This document shows, in pieces, positions 21,886 to 34,345 of a stretch of DNA of 64,000 bases. The notes beneath the pieces are model-generated. The model did not search any database, was not told the DNA's origin, and saw only the letters and a list, made by a program, of their open reading frames with translations. Numbering within the stretch: position 1 is the stretch's first letter; each line of letters starts with the position of its first letter. The position numbers were made by a program, and so were the translations under genes. Origin of the DNA: Pseudisothecium myosuroides (lineage: Eukaryota > Streptophyta > Bryopsida > Hypnales > Lembophyllaceae); assembly GCA_951799445.1 (NCBI GenBank), contig OX637288.1, forward strand, positions 8,372,501 through 8,436,500, read 5' to 3'.

Positions 21886-23648
21886 ATGCCTCAGCTTCGC
21901 AAGAGTAGAGCAGGATCGTCTAGTTCCTCCGCAGTAGAGGTTAAACTCCGGAAGGTGTGTCCGATTATTCCAGCAAAAGAGAAAGAAAAAGACAACCTCA
22001 TGGAGGATCTTGCCAAGATGGGTTGCGGGGGACTGATAGATAAACCCTGGGGGTTTAGAGAGGAACGGATGATTCGAGAGCTGTTGGGAAAACTCTCGAA
22101 TCAGTTCGATAAGACCATTCGCGGAATTCCGGGCAGTTGGATGGAAGAGATGTGGAGGTCCGTGTACGACTTCCGGTCAGGAGGTCGAGGGATGGCCACC
22201 TTGAAGGAAGGATACACTCGGGGGAAGTTCCGGAGCAACGTGGACTCGAAGGATGGGCATGCGGTCGCGGATTGTTTGGACGACCGGCATCGCAATCTTT
22301 TACAGTTCCTGGTTCTGATCATCCACCCGGAGAAGCCGACGAGGGTGACAATAGCCATCGGGAACCTGATTTTCGGAGCCCTGAGTGGGGAACGGAAAGT
22401 GGACTAGGCCAGGATCTTTTCCGATCTGGTCAGCCGCCAAAGATCGGAGGAAGTAGGCCGACACCGCTGAGTCCCTACATCTTCCATCTTTACAAGCATA
22501 ACCAGCTCCTCACGGATACGGAGGAGAAGGAGTGGAAGACTCAGGAGACACTTCTGAAGTATGGGGAATCAGAATCGGAGGAAGAGCAGGAGGAAGTATC
22601 CGGTTCCGATGAAGAAGAAGAAGAGGAGGAGCAACACCGACCGCAGCACAAGCGGCAGAAGACGACGCCTCCTCACCGGAGAGGAACCTCAACCCCTCCG
22701 GGTGAGACATCCAACCCTGAGAAGAAACCGGTTTTTGAAGGACCGGGTCCTTCCGGATCGGATCCGACGGATCCGTTCAACCAGCTGATCAACATCTTGA
22801 GCGATGTGCGAGCAGACTGGGCAGTGAAGAAGTTGGTTCTAACCCAGATCAGTGAACTGGTGGGCGCACCAGCGGATAGCAATCTCGCGGGAGTGGTTGC
22901 AGAGTACATCTCCAGCCCGGATGAGATCCGGAAACAAGAAGCGGAGAATCGACGACTCCAAGAGGAGAATGAGTCATTGAAGACAGAACTTTTACTCCTC
23001 AAGGAGGACATGGCCACCACTCGTGAGATGGCAGAGGCTACCCGGAAAGTAGCTGAGGACGTGAAGGCCACTTTTGGGGCAACTGGAGAGGCCGTCACCA
23101 AGTCAAAGCTGTTTGATGAGGGAGTACTCAAGGACAAGAAGATATCTGGAACCAGGTTGGTCCGGATCTTGACGGACTACTTCGAGAAGGTAGAATTGGT
23201 GATGGTGGAAGCACGAGAAGCAGCAAACCGGATGGAGGAGAGTAGTCGAAAGCTGAACGGAGTGACGTTGTCACGGTCGTTCCATCTTTCCGACCTTTCG
23301 ATGCCAGGATCTTTTCCGAACGTAGGCATTCAGACGGAGGGAAAGGATCAGACTCCCCAGTCAAAGAAGAGTGGGAGGAAGCTCGCGAACACCATCAACT
23401 TAGATTCATCACCGGATCTCCCAGATCGTGAAACCGGGGAGTGGAACCGGAATCTGACGGATGTCTTCGAACAGCTTGGAACGGAAACGCCCAGGAGTCC
23501 CACACTGAACCAGGGACAGGATCAAAGTATGGATCTGACCCCGGATCAGGGTGCGGATCAAGGTCTAGATCAGAGCGTGGACCAAGGCGGAGACCAAGTT
23601 ATGGACGAAGGAACGGATCAAGGAGTAGATCTGGTTGTGTTAGGATAG
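21886..23648 (+). pseudogene. LTR-internal protein, copy B
   Basis: The same protein as in copy A, broken differently. TAG at 22405-22407 replaces the TGG (Trp) of copy A, and a 7-base deletion near 22435 shifts the frame, which then stays open to 23648. The N-terminal segment without stops includes the phrase LLQFLVLIIHPEKPTRV, lost after the stop in copy A. The Glu-rich tract, basic patch, coiled coil and DQ-rich tail are present, the last extended by extra DQ words. Since each copy is intact where the other is damaged, the parent clearly encoded one continuous protein. Confidence 0.7.
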
Positions 23649-24848
23649 ATAGGAATTAGTTTTGTAAATATTTGTTAGGAGGGACCGGACCGGATTTGAC
23701 CCGGTCTGTCTGGTTAGGATCGGATGTTCTCCGGTCTGATCGGCTCGGCAGGGACCGAAAGTTCCGCGCGGACTTTCTGGGGCCCTTTTTGTTGACTTTG
23801 AGTTTTAAAATGTATATTAGTCAGTCTTTGCGAAGGAGACTGGGAGTCTTTTCCCTTGAGTTTTTGTGTGTTTTCTATTGACTTCTTGTTTTACATCTCT
23901 CCCGCGCGTGGCAGGACTGTTTGGTGAGGAGTTAGGAAGATGTATGCAGATTCTAGAGAGATTTCTCCCCTTAGTGTGTTTGTTTTGCTCTTATGTGCAT
24001 GTGAATGGATATTCTAAGTGTTGGGAGTGGATTTCAGTTCCTCAGCACCTCTACAGTTCACGATTTCGGGCGAGAAAGCCGTTGTTAGGCTAGGCGGATA
24101 GGGAAGGAGTCCTTAGTCGCGCTAGAACTCCTGGATAGGAAATCCGGTTGAGTGTTCGATCTCCCGTGAGGTCTCGCTGCCCTAGTTGGTAAATGGAAGA
24201 ACTTTAGTTGATGTTGGAACGGACGGATTCACTTGTAACCACCTGACTTTGCACGGAGGGAACTTGGCATCAAGGTCGTTGTAGTATGAGAGGATCGTAC
24301 GGGGGGTCTTTGTGTAACCTGCAAACCGGATCGCTATCTGGATGGCTCTGAGAGATCAAACCGGATCCGCGCTAGTGTAGGAAGTAGTGGATTAGAGAAG
24401 TGGGTCTTCAGCCACTATAAGTCACGGAAGGAGTGGCGGGCCTGCCACTCTCAAAAGCAAGCGGCGAACCCTCTGATGGTGAAACAGAGGCAAAACTAAA
24501 CCGGAGTGGAGTGAGAGTACGTGTGAGAGGACCGGATCGGATCGGTCCAGAGGAGTTCGAAGATCTGAAGTTGAAGGATCCTGGGTTGTGGAAGTTTTAC
24601 AGGACCGAATAGCTTGACAGGCCAGAAGAGATAGAGAGAGGTCTGGTCGTTGTTTTCGGTGTGTTGTTATTTTCGGTTTTAGATCTAGGACCGGAAAGTA
24701 GACATTGGAGACTGACAGGAGCTTAAGTTAGGAATAGAGCTAGACACTTCACAGGATCTCGTGGGTTTGATCTTTAGAGTCATTTTGTTATGTTTTAGAG
24801 TGATTTTTGGGAGTATAACAGGGAATTCGCTTACTCTAAGCTGCGACA

Positions 24849-26915
24849 AATAGTATCAAATTTAACTGAAGGTGGTAGATCGGTAATAAAGTCCATCGAA
24901 ACAGATGACTATGGTTGCTTTAGAATTGGTAATGGTTGTAGTAATCCGTATGGGCGATGTCGGGGTGTCTTTGAATGAGAACACATGTCACAAGAAAGTA
25001 AATTTTTTTGATGGTTTTCCACATTTGAGGCCACCAAAAGTTGCGAGAAATGAGCTCTAAAGTCTTATTGAATCCAAAATGTCCGACAACGGGAAGGTCA
25101 TGGCGGGCTTGCAAGATTTAAAGGCGTAGTGGTCCATCAGGAATGTACAAGCGTTCTTCAAAGTATAGAAGCTTGTCTTCAATTTTAAATTTACTAGAAT
25201 CTTCAATGTCGTTGTTAAGGCATTGCTCAATATCAAGTACAAGAGGGTTTTTGGTTGAGTTTGCTCGAATCTCTTCTAAAAAATCGGAATCCGTTGGAAT
25301 CAAAATTTAAGTCGCTCGTAAACAAAGATGTTTGGGCTTCAAGAGTGTTGTCCGTTGCTGGTCATATGCTGCTTCTCCTTCCTTGAGAATAAGGTTGGAT
25401 CGTTTAGATAAAGCATCAGATAATCCTTGTTGTTTTCTGGGTCGATGTATGATGCTAAAATCAAACCTTGACAGAGACATATTCCACCGAGCTTGGCGAC
25501 AATTTAAAACACAAGTAGACATGAAGTATTCAAGGTTCTTGTAATCAGTATATACTATCACTTGGTGGGCAGCACATTCGAATAGATGTCGCCATTCTTG
25601 GAAAGAATCCACAATTGCAAGCAATTCTTTATTATGAATTTCGTAATTGATTTCTGTAGCACTGAATTTCTTGAATGGAAAGCAACTGGATGGAGTCTTC
25701 TACTTTCTCTTGGTTGAGATAGTACTGCTCCCAAAGCAAAGTCTAAGGCATTTGTTTCCATGAAAAAGGCTTTGAAAAGTCGGGGTGAGTCAACACTGGA
25801 GCTGTAGTGAAAACTTCTTCAATGTGTGGAAGGCTTTCTCTGCTTCTTGATTCCAATCTAACTTCTCCTTGCAAGTGAGCCGCGTAAGGTGGGCAACAAT
25901 TTACGAATAATTATTGATAAATATGCAATAAAAGTTTGCAAAGTTGAGAAAACATTGAACATCGCATACCGTCTTTGATGTTGCCTAGTCTAGAACAGCT
26001 TGAATCTTCTTTGAATTCATTGACAGGCCGTCGCTTGAGAAGATGTAACCAAGAAACTCTACTTGAGACGTGTGGAAGGCACATTTTTCAAGTTTTGCAT
26101 ATAAGTCAGCACTCCAAAGTTTTTCGAGCACCAGTCTTACATGTTTTTCATACTGCTTTGCATCTTTAGAGTATATCAAAATATCGTCCAAATAGCAAAC
26201 GACGAAGACGTCTAAGAATTCTCGAAATATATCATTCATTAGATGTTGAAAGATGGCTGGCGCATTCGTAAGTCCAAAAGGCATGACGTTGTATTCAAAA
26301 TGGCCATACCTTGTCCGGAAAGCAGTCTTCCATTCATCGCCTTCTTTAACTTGTACCAAGTTATACGCTTCTCGCAGATTGATCTTGGTATAGATCTTTG
26401 CTTGGCTAAGTTGATCAAGCAGTCCAACAATTAGCGGCAATGGATATCGGTTCTTGATTGTTACTTTGTTGAGGCCGCGATAATCAACGCACATTTGTAA
26501 AGATCCATCTTTCTTCTTCATAAAAAGAATAGGAGCACCGACTGGAGACTTTGAATGCTAAATGAAGTTTTTAGCTAAGTTTTCATCAATGTACTCCTTT
26601 AATGCAGCAAGTTCGTCTTGTGATAAATTGTAGATGGGTCCAAAAAGTGGTTGTGCACCCTTTTCAAGATCGATGGCGCAATCGTATGTTTTCTTGTTGA
26701 GGCAACATATTCGCATTCTTCTTTTCAAAAACATCTTGATAATCCTTGTATTGCTCCGGAAGTGTAGTCGCATTGGTAGCTGCATCTGTTATTGGAGTTG
26801 CGTAGGTTGCAAATACGGCGCTAGTCTTTACAGCACGTATGAATGCGCAAGCTCCAATGAATAGTAGTTTTTGGAACCTTTGGCGTGAAGGGGTCCTAAG
26901 TTTTGTAGAGGGTTC
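24849..26915 (-). pseudogene. Chromovirus reverse transcriptase, RNase H and integrase zinc finger
   Basis: Read downward from 26915: a pre-RT segment ([12 protein letters not shown]), then after a frame break near 26690 the RT domain with [10 protein letters not shown] and MPFGLTNAP. Its catalytic [12 protein letters not shown] is intact (YLDD at 26183-26194). RNase H with VIVYTDYKNLEYF and an H2C2 integrase finger (HDLPVVGHFG...FWWPQMWK) follow. In-frame stops (for example near 26557) and several frameshifts make it non-functional. It is cut off upstream by the CACTA element and downstream by LTR-like element B. Confidence 0.92.
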
Positions 26916-26929
26916 CACTACTAGAAAAA

Positions 26930-29883
26930 TGGCTGTCCTTTTTAATATAGATTTAGCATACTTATGTTAATACGCAGGGTTGGTTAGAACGTCTTATTTC
27001 GGACAATTTCTAGCATAGTCATGTTATTGTGAGCACATAGGATAAAGATGAGGGAAGACCGTGCCACGGTGTACGCATCCAGCGTGGAGTCACTTTCGGG
27101 GGTCACTCCTTGTTAATCAATGAAGCAGTCTGATGTAAAGATCGCGGTCGGTCTGACAAGTTTGCATCGATTGTGTGCCTCGGAGATGATCCGATGGTTA
27201 ATTATTATAGGTGACCTTCCACACGCCTTTATTTGGTTTCTAAACAGTATCTAAAATTTAGAGGGCTAGATTTTGTTCGGCCTTGGCCACTTCATAATTG
27301 CTGAGTGTATTGTCGTCATTGGGCATGCGCTTCTTAATTCAAAATGAAAATCCAAAAAGAAATACGGGACTGGCTGCAAAATTTCATATCCATTCATTTA
27401 TTTGCATTGCCATTGGACATGCTGTACGTACTACAAAATGTTTTTTGCTACTGCATTTATATTATTATTTGAATTTCATGTTCGCATTATTTCGACCCTT
27501 CATTTATTTGTACAGTCATTGGCCGTTATAGATACGAATTCATTTTGGCTATTGAATTTATATTATTATATATTTTTTGTGAAATAATTATTTTCTTCCA
27601 CTTCATTTAGCTGGACAGCCATTGGCCCCACTGCTATTGCACTGTGATTTTGTCGTATTTCCTTTCAGCGGAATCATTTTTAAAACTACTGGAATGCACC
27701 ACGTTTGTGGATTGCCATTTTCCATGTTCCTGAAAATGTAGATATTCATTCCGTCCTCTTCCAAATATCACATTCTGGGATTCCATTTTCATTTCGCCCC
27801 AGCTTTTGACTGTCCCTAAGCATTGGGCATATTAATGTGAAATTTTTGGTTCTGGAGCGCAATTCAGTTCACATTCCACAAATGGCCGGGAAGATTCAGA
27901 AAAACCACATGGGAGGGAGCAATACCTCACACTACAACAAAAACCTTGCCCCTGTCATGAAAGGGAAATACATGTATACAAGAGGTAATGTACTAAAATG
28001 GGGGCGTCTTCCTATGCACCAACTCTATTGCATACATACTTTTGGAAGCAGCTCTAATTTTAGTCACTTACACTAGAGGCAGCCTGCCTGATACGGTTCA
28101 CTAGGCATACCAAGACCACTCTATGAAAACAATGACACTATGACGGATGGGGGCTAAATCATCATGCAATACAATGCAATGTTGCAACATTGTTTGCTGG
28201 GATCAACTTCAACGGTTAGGACTCCAAATTTCACAACACCTAAAGAGAACCCATGTGGATTTCAACACGTAAAGCATTTGAACCCATCCATTACCAAAAA
28301 CTATGTGTCATCAGGGCCTCAGTACCTCAAATACTCCCTCCGATTCCCCTCATGGTCCTCTTTCAGTGACTGGCCGTGAAAACCGCCAAATGCTACGGCT
28401 TTGAGTTCCGGTCCCGATGTATTAGATCCTTCAAGTCTCGAGGCTGCAGAGCTTAGAGGATCTACAAACATGTGCCACGCATGAGCCTTCCGGGAATGCT
28501 ATCTTGTATATTGTTATGTGCAATGTACCTTCACCGTACTGCAAAATCGCGCTCTAGAATGAATCTACGTTTCCCTCCCACTGCCTCGACAACAGTTTTG
28601 GAATTGAATGTCACTTTCCTAAGCTACAATTCTTCATCGTATCTGTCACAGTTGCTCAAGTACATTAACTTCCTCAAGGGAAATCAAGTTGATAGTCCCA
28701 ACATTCCCAATTACATGGACAACATCACTTACCTTTGCCCACACACTATTTCCTTCGGCCTTCTTTTTTATTCTTCTTCCTTTGTGCCTTGTCTTCCTCT
28801 TCCTCAGCTCTCCGACCCGCTGTCCTTTTCTCCATAAAAATCAGGAGTGCTAAAGCGAGTTAATACATCGGTACACATAATTCCCCAAGAAAAAAATGGG
28901 AAAGTAAATAGAGCCAGCATATCGTTCTCGATTGTCATGGTGACAGGGAAACTGCGCTTTAAAGACCACCTCCAGAACGCTGCCTGTTCAGAAGATCAAA
29001 ACCAAAAAAATCATTGTGACATTAGCATACAAAGAAGAGCCTTCACAGCGGTACAACCTCTGCCCCACTTACCCGTCAAAGTGCTCAACACCTTCTGTTA
29101 GTTGCAGCCATTTCCTCACAATGCAAGTTCATAAAAGCCCTTCACTTTTGTTTTGGCTTCTGGAAAGGCATATTTACTTGGCCGATACATCAATTCTCCC
29201 AGCTTTTAAAAAAGTTGACTCATTCTGATTAACAAATCCAACGACCTTGACATGCACAACTGCGCTCCAAAATCAATAGTAGCATATTCAAGACAGCACT
29301 ACTATTTTCCACCTTCATCACACCCTGACGTAGTCCACCTTCATCCAGGATATTATGCACACAATAGACAATACCTTCCTCTAAAAAGAAAGACCCTCAT
29401 TTGCGCTGGAATGACATCCAACACATTTACCTTATGCCTTAGTTAGCTGGTGTTTCCATTCTCAAATCGAAGTCGACAAAGCTTCCACTAAGTCCGAGGA
29501 TTTGCAAATTTACAATTACGTGCATGCGACGGCCTCTACGACAAACACTAAAGCTGAAACGTGAGGTTACACAAATCGGTACTGTAAACATTGAGATGAT
29601 TAGTCCGTTTAGTTACAAGCACCCTAGTCCACTTAAGAAATTGCAAACACATGCATTTCAGAAAAAGGAATCCAATCTGAGTGTCCAAAACAACTATGCG
29701 TGGCATGTGCAATTCTCCATACATGTGCTTAGGGAAATGTCCTTAAAAAAATCATATGCAATTTGTATTTTTACCGACCTCAGGGGTTTTGGCAGATGCA
29801 TCCTCCACGTGCCTGTCCTCCTGCACTGAAGGCATTGAAGTAGACGGCCCAGCATCCTCCAAGGAAACGGCATGAGCTGCCCC
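26930..29883. other. Left subterminal region of the CACTA element
   Basis: About 3 kb without a convincing gene. TnpA normally binds repeated motifs in such regions, but I could not define a repeated motif by eye. A CACTACAACAAAAACC word at 27930 looks like a CACTA end but has no partner. Confidence 0.45.
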
Positions 29884-32504
29884 TCATGCTCCCTTCAGCG
29901 ACGAGGTCAGTAAAAATATCTTGCGCTGCATTTGCTTAATTTCGTTCAAGCGCGACTCGTCACCGGACGGCACTGATTCTGCTCCACCACGTTCCTTAAT
30001 AATTCCGCTGTCGGTGTCGTCGGCTTTCTCTTCTTCTAAATCTTCGGATGAGGGGGCTTCCGCACCTCCAGATGAACCAGATCCTGGACTCACTTTCCGT
30101 TTCTTCTTCTTCTTCTCCACGCCAAAGTACCCCTTCTTCCTTCGCACTTCAAACTCCAACTCTTCCGGGTCTGGTTCCCTCCCCAATTGGCGGTGCAGAT
30201 CACATCGTATTCCGTCTTCTCCTTTGGGTCCGGTTCTCGCTTTATTCACCCTGCAAGCATTCGCATACCTCATTCGCTGCGACAAGTCCTCGCGGTGTAG
30301 ATCTTGTCTAATCCGCTCAAGCCCATCCCACACCGTCTTGTCCATTCCCGCAGGGCAAATCGCACCAGCCTTCATGCATGCCATCAGTTTTGACTGACGC
30401 TGTGTGACGTTCTTCCCTGCTAGCGTCCTAATATACGCTTGATCCACTGGTGCGGAGTACTCGAAGTGTTCTTTCAGCCGCCACCTCAAAGTTGCCAGGG
30501 CTTCCTCTGGTTGATATCTTATGTTGGTAATGGAAGGATCCAAGGCAACGGAAAGCTTGTTTAGTGCTACTTTCCAAGCCCTTTTTCCAAATCCATAAGG
30601 CGTCCCAGTCCAATCCACTGTGATGTAGTGGCCTCGCAGTCCCTGCTTCTCCCACTTAATTCTAGTATCATCTCTTTCCTTCTTCGCATGGCGTCTTGCA
30701 CGTCGCTTTGCCGTTTCATTACTATCACGCTCCAACTTGACGTTCTTTCCTTTGTTTTGGGTGGGACGACGGATGCGCATTCCTCCCTCTTCGCTGCTCC
30801 AATCACGCGCTTTTCCCGGCCCCACATCACGACCACTGCTGTTGTCATCATCGGACGAGGGCAAAGACGGTCTCTGGGGAGGCTTGCTGCACTCTCCGCG
30901 TTCCCAGCGAGATGCTGCACCATCCGTGCCACGAATACTGTTTCTTTCGCTGTCATCCCAAGTCCGGCCTCTACGCTCTTCGTGGTTTGGTGCTTTTCTG
31001 CTCAAATTGGCCCGACAATTGCCACTGCCACCAAATTTTTGTGGCATTCACTTCTAGAACTGCAATTCACACCGGGCCATAGCTCCACATGAGGGAATAC
31101 AATTTCATAATTGACATGCAGGCACAACCCTGCCAAATTATTTAAAAGTTCCACGGTCAATCTGTAGAGTAGTATATAGATGTACAGATTGCATGTACAA
31201 ATATTCTTACCCGAGGAGATTCTGAATCCCGGATACTCGTAGATGCTGACCGGGGCCTACGTCCTTGCTTTGCAGAATACCTTCTCGGGTGCTTGTAACG
31301 GTCGTAGACAGACACTTCAAAGTTGGACGAGGCGGTTATGGTATTGCGAAAATGTGTCGTCCTTTTTGGCAATTTCATCAGCGGCATCCGAATCCAGATT
31401 GTACATTACATCAACCGTTGTAGGCTCAGGATGCTCCTTCCCATGGCGTCGTGACCCAGCTCCAATTACGACGTCCTTCTCGTTGCATCCACCTTGGCCA
31501 ACGTCACTCTCTGAAATTTAAACATTCGCACCGATCAACACATGCACGTGAGCGGACAAAAGAGCTTACGGTTCAAGGAACATTCAAGCCAACAAGTATT
31601 TGACTTATGAAAACCACCAGTTGCAATTTCTGTGGCATCACACTGAGACCATCGCGGATGCGTAAATGAATTCCTACAGGAACCTCACCTAGTATAACTG
31701 CTCAGATGCCTGGCACAACCTGGCATCTTTACTCATGGAAATAAATGACGGGATAAATTGTTAGCGTGTTGAGCAATGTCATGTAATATCATACTAGGTT
31801 CAAAGGATGAACAGTTACATTGGCGAATTGGGATCAAGGGTGAATTGTAGAAGGAAAAGGTCAGCTGCTACGGTGTGGAATGGGGATCTATAGTTGAGGG
31901 CAATCCTTTCCTATACGTGCTGGCCAAAATACAATTGGTTTTTGCTACTAACTTAGAGAAGCTTCGGGTGAAATGCTTAGGGTTCAGCATTAGTGTCACA
32001 TAAACCATCTATGTGCAAGGTGGAGATAGTGACCTTACCATGAATCTCACCTGGTTCGGGGCGAGGAGGTAGAGGCGGTTCCTTCTCTACAAAAGAATCT
32101 ACTCCCACGCAGTCCCCCTCCACTGGTATCACTGGTTCCGAGGGAAATGCATTGCTTTCGAGCATGACACCTTCTGCATTGTGGATTGCTGGAAAACCTC
32201 CAGGTACCGGTATCACATTGGGAATTGACTGCCGCAATTCAGTGACTGTGGGGGATCCTCCTTCTGGCGCTAGGGGAGTTTGTTTCATGCCACGGACAGG
32301 AGGTGCCGCTTTCTTCTTCATCTTGGATGCATCGGCGCCGGGAATTGAACCAAGCAAATTCTCTTGACGATGAGTTCTAGTGACTTGAGCAGGTGGGGTA
32401 GACGAAGGAGGATCTTCACCAGGGTTAGCTCAAGTCGACGGCTTCTTCCTCGGAGTTTCTTTCCTCCAAACCTCGAAATTCTCCTTTTCAGTGCCCTTTG
32501 CCAT
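29884..32504 (-). pseudogene. TnpA-like CACTA protein gene
   Basis: A minus-strand gene in at least three segments. Segment 1 (32504-32039) starts MAKGTEKENFEVW, has one TGA at 32430-32432 and ends at a GTAAGG donor. Segment 2 (31510-31211) starts after TTTCAG in a matching phase, shifts frame near 31340 and ends at GTAAGAAT. Segment 3 (31047-29884) is a 387-codon open frame: an acidic/basic N-terminus, a core with HYITVDWTGTPYGFGKRAW and LRWRLKEHFEYSAPVD, then KKKKKKRK and acidic C-terminal stretches. The core resembles plant En/Spm accessory transposase (Transposase_24-type) proteins, which bind element ends. It is transcribed away from the TnpD-like gene. Exon joins are partly inferred. 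Confidence 0.6.
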
Positions 32505-33931
32505 TTTGTACTCTCTCCGTTGACGAGTCTGGCCATACCACATGATAGTGAAGGACAATGAGAAAGACGAGGGAGTATGTCAAACTGGCAAAAAGAAGTG
32601 ACTTCAAACATACAGATCAATGGGTAGCTTTGAGAAAAAAAGGTGAAACCCGGTCTTCATTAAGTATGAGGCAAGTCATAGAAGCATAGAATTTTGTCCT
32701 ATCCACATCTCTGGCAATGTCAGTTTCCTAAACCATTCAACATTGTGCAATGGAGGGATATTCAAATACGTGCGGCTCCTAATTATTGAGGTATTCTAAC
32801 TTATGCATCAGTGACATAGTTACAAGCATGGTTGAACATCACCTGGATGGGTTCAGGCGGGTTGTACAATTCAGGAGACCCACGGGCACGTTCAAGCTGC
32901 AACAAGGCTGGCTGCTTTTTCTTTTGTCATCTCACATGCACATTAATCAAAACGAAGCGTCAGTAGTCCCATTTGCACCAGAGGTTCATGGCCAAAACAG
33001 AGGGCATGTATATATTCTTAGAGTTAGCAGTAAAAACAAGGAGACATTGATTCCATGTGACAAGGTATTTGCAATGGAAGATGTGCACATGATCCAAATT
33101 ACGAGATCAAATAATCTAATGGGATCATAACACTAATGGAACACTTGTCACTACTTCATGCGTTTCATATTCCACTTCTAACACGCAGCGTGGTTAGATT
33201 TAGGACTGGACGTGCTTGGACCTCTCCACATTTTAGTCAATGATGATCTAGGCGATTCTAACACATGCCAAAAATACCAATGAATTCTTTGCCCTCTGGA
33301 TCCACTTCTACAACTGATGACATACAAATTCAAAAATGGAAAACGTGAGGTGAGTGCGTTACCTTCTTCAATTGAAATACGCTTGGACGTGTTGAACTGC
33401 TTGCTTGTATGTAGGAATTCGGTTCATATGACTCCTCAGTCTGCAAGCACATTTTTCAATTTCAAAACAAAATAGCAGCGTTGAGAATGAGAACGTGAAC
33501 CCTGAACTCATATTCCAGTCAACTAGTAGCATGGTGAGGGAGCCACAGACCAAGAACGTGAATATAGTGAACGATTACATCACATTTGCACTTTGCAGCA
33601 TGAAATCAGATGTGTTGTGGATGGAAACCAGACAAAAGCTGAAACAAACATTTCTACTCTCCTAGTCTCCTACAATGCACACATGGAAACACTAGAAGGG
33701 TTTAGGGTTTGTTAGGGTCGCCCCATTCAAGAAGCAACAAAGAATATTGGCCTCAACATGGTCTTCAGCGTTGTCCAACACTCTAATGCCTTCTCAGCAA
33801 TGGCAAGAACGTTTCCTTGAACACGGAGCAATGGAACTTGAAGATTGTGATCTCCAAAAAATGTATTTGAGCAAAAAAGGTACCGCTGTGGATAAACCGG
33901 GCAAGGCACCAGCAAGACTTACACGCACCTT

Positions 33932-34345
33932 CTAAATGGGGCGGCTTCCAAAAAGCGAGTGGCATGCAAAATTCGTCTCCAACGCGGACTCTGGCTCTGA
34001 GTCGGAAATGTACTCGCTTGAATTTGGAGAGTCCTCCGTGTTAGGGTGCCATGAGCTGTCGAAGTCCGACCCGCTGCTGCTATCGGATTCCTCCAAATTC
34101 GACAGGTCTTCCTAGATTTCGGCTGCATTGCTTCTCCTCCTCCGTGTTTCAGCTATGCTTGGCCGTCCTATGCCCTGTGGTTCGCTCTCAATTTCTGCAA
34201 AAGCAACCAAATTCACGGCGGGCTCAACAAGGTCCTTTGCGACAACGGTGTGCGGGATGACAAATTGAAAGTCTCCACCCTCGCTGGCCGTGGTCACGTC
34301 CAATGCAGCGTGACTAGGATTTACGGTAGGAGTTCCGTGGTCCAT
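33932..34345 (-). pseudogene. Acidic Ser/Asp-rich small protein in the CACTA element
   Basis: The frame MDHGTPTVNPSHAALDV... runs for 137 codons with one TAG at 34112-34114. After it the same frame continues with an acidic serine-rich phrase (EESDSSSGSDFDSSW). No domain was recognised. It lies upstream of the TnpA-like gene on the same strand and might be an extra first exon or a separate accessory or captured gene. Confidence 0.35.

Larger units (their letters stand above)
21377..24848 (+). mobile_element. Giant solo-LTR-like element with its own gene, copy B
   Basis: A 3,472-bp element with ends TGTCGCAG...CTGCGACA (a perfect 8-bp inverted repeat) and the 5-bp TSD AATAG (21372-21376 and 24849-24853). 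It splits the chromovirus integrase between the H2C2 finger and the DDE core. It matches copy A (11797-15279) over its whole length, so both ends of the family are defined by two independent insertions. It has no internal LTR pair, reverse transcriptase or integrase. Orientation is opposite to the chromovirus. Confidence 0.85.

Noticed and set aside
27930..27950. CACTACAACAAAAACC as the end of another nested CACTA element
   Set aside because: No matching right end or TSD was found.
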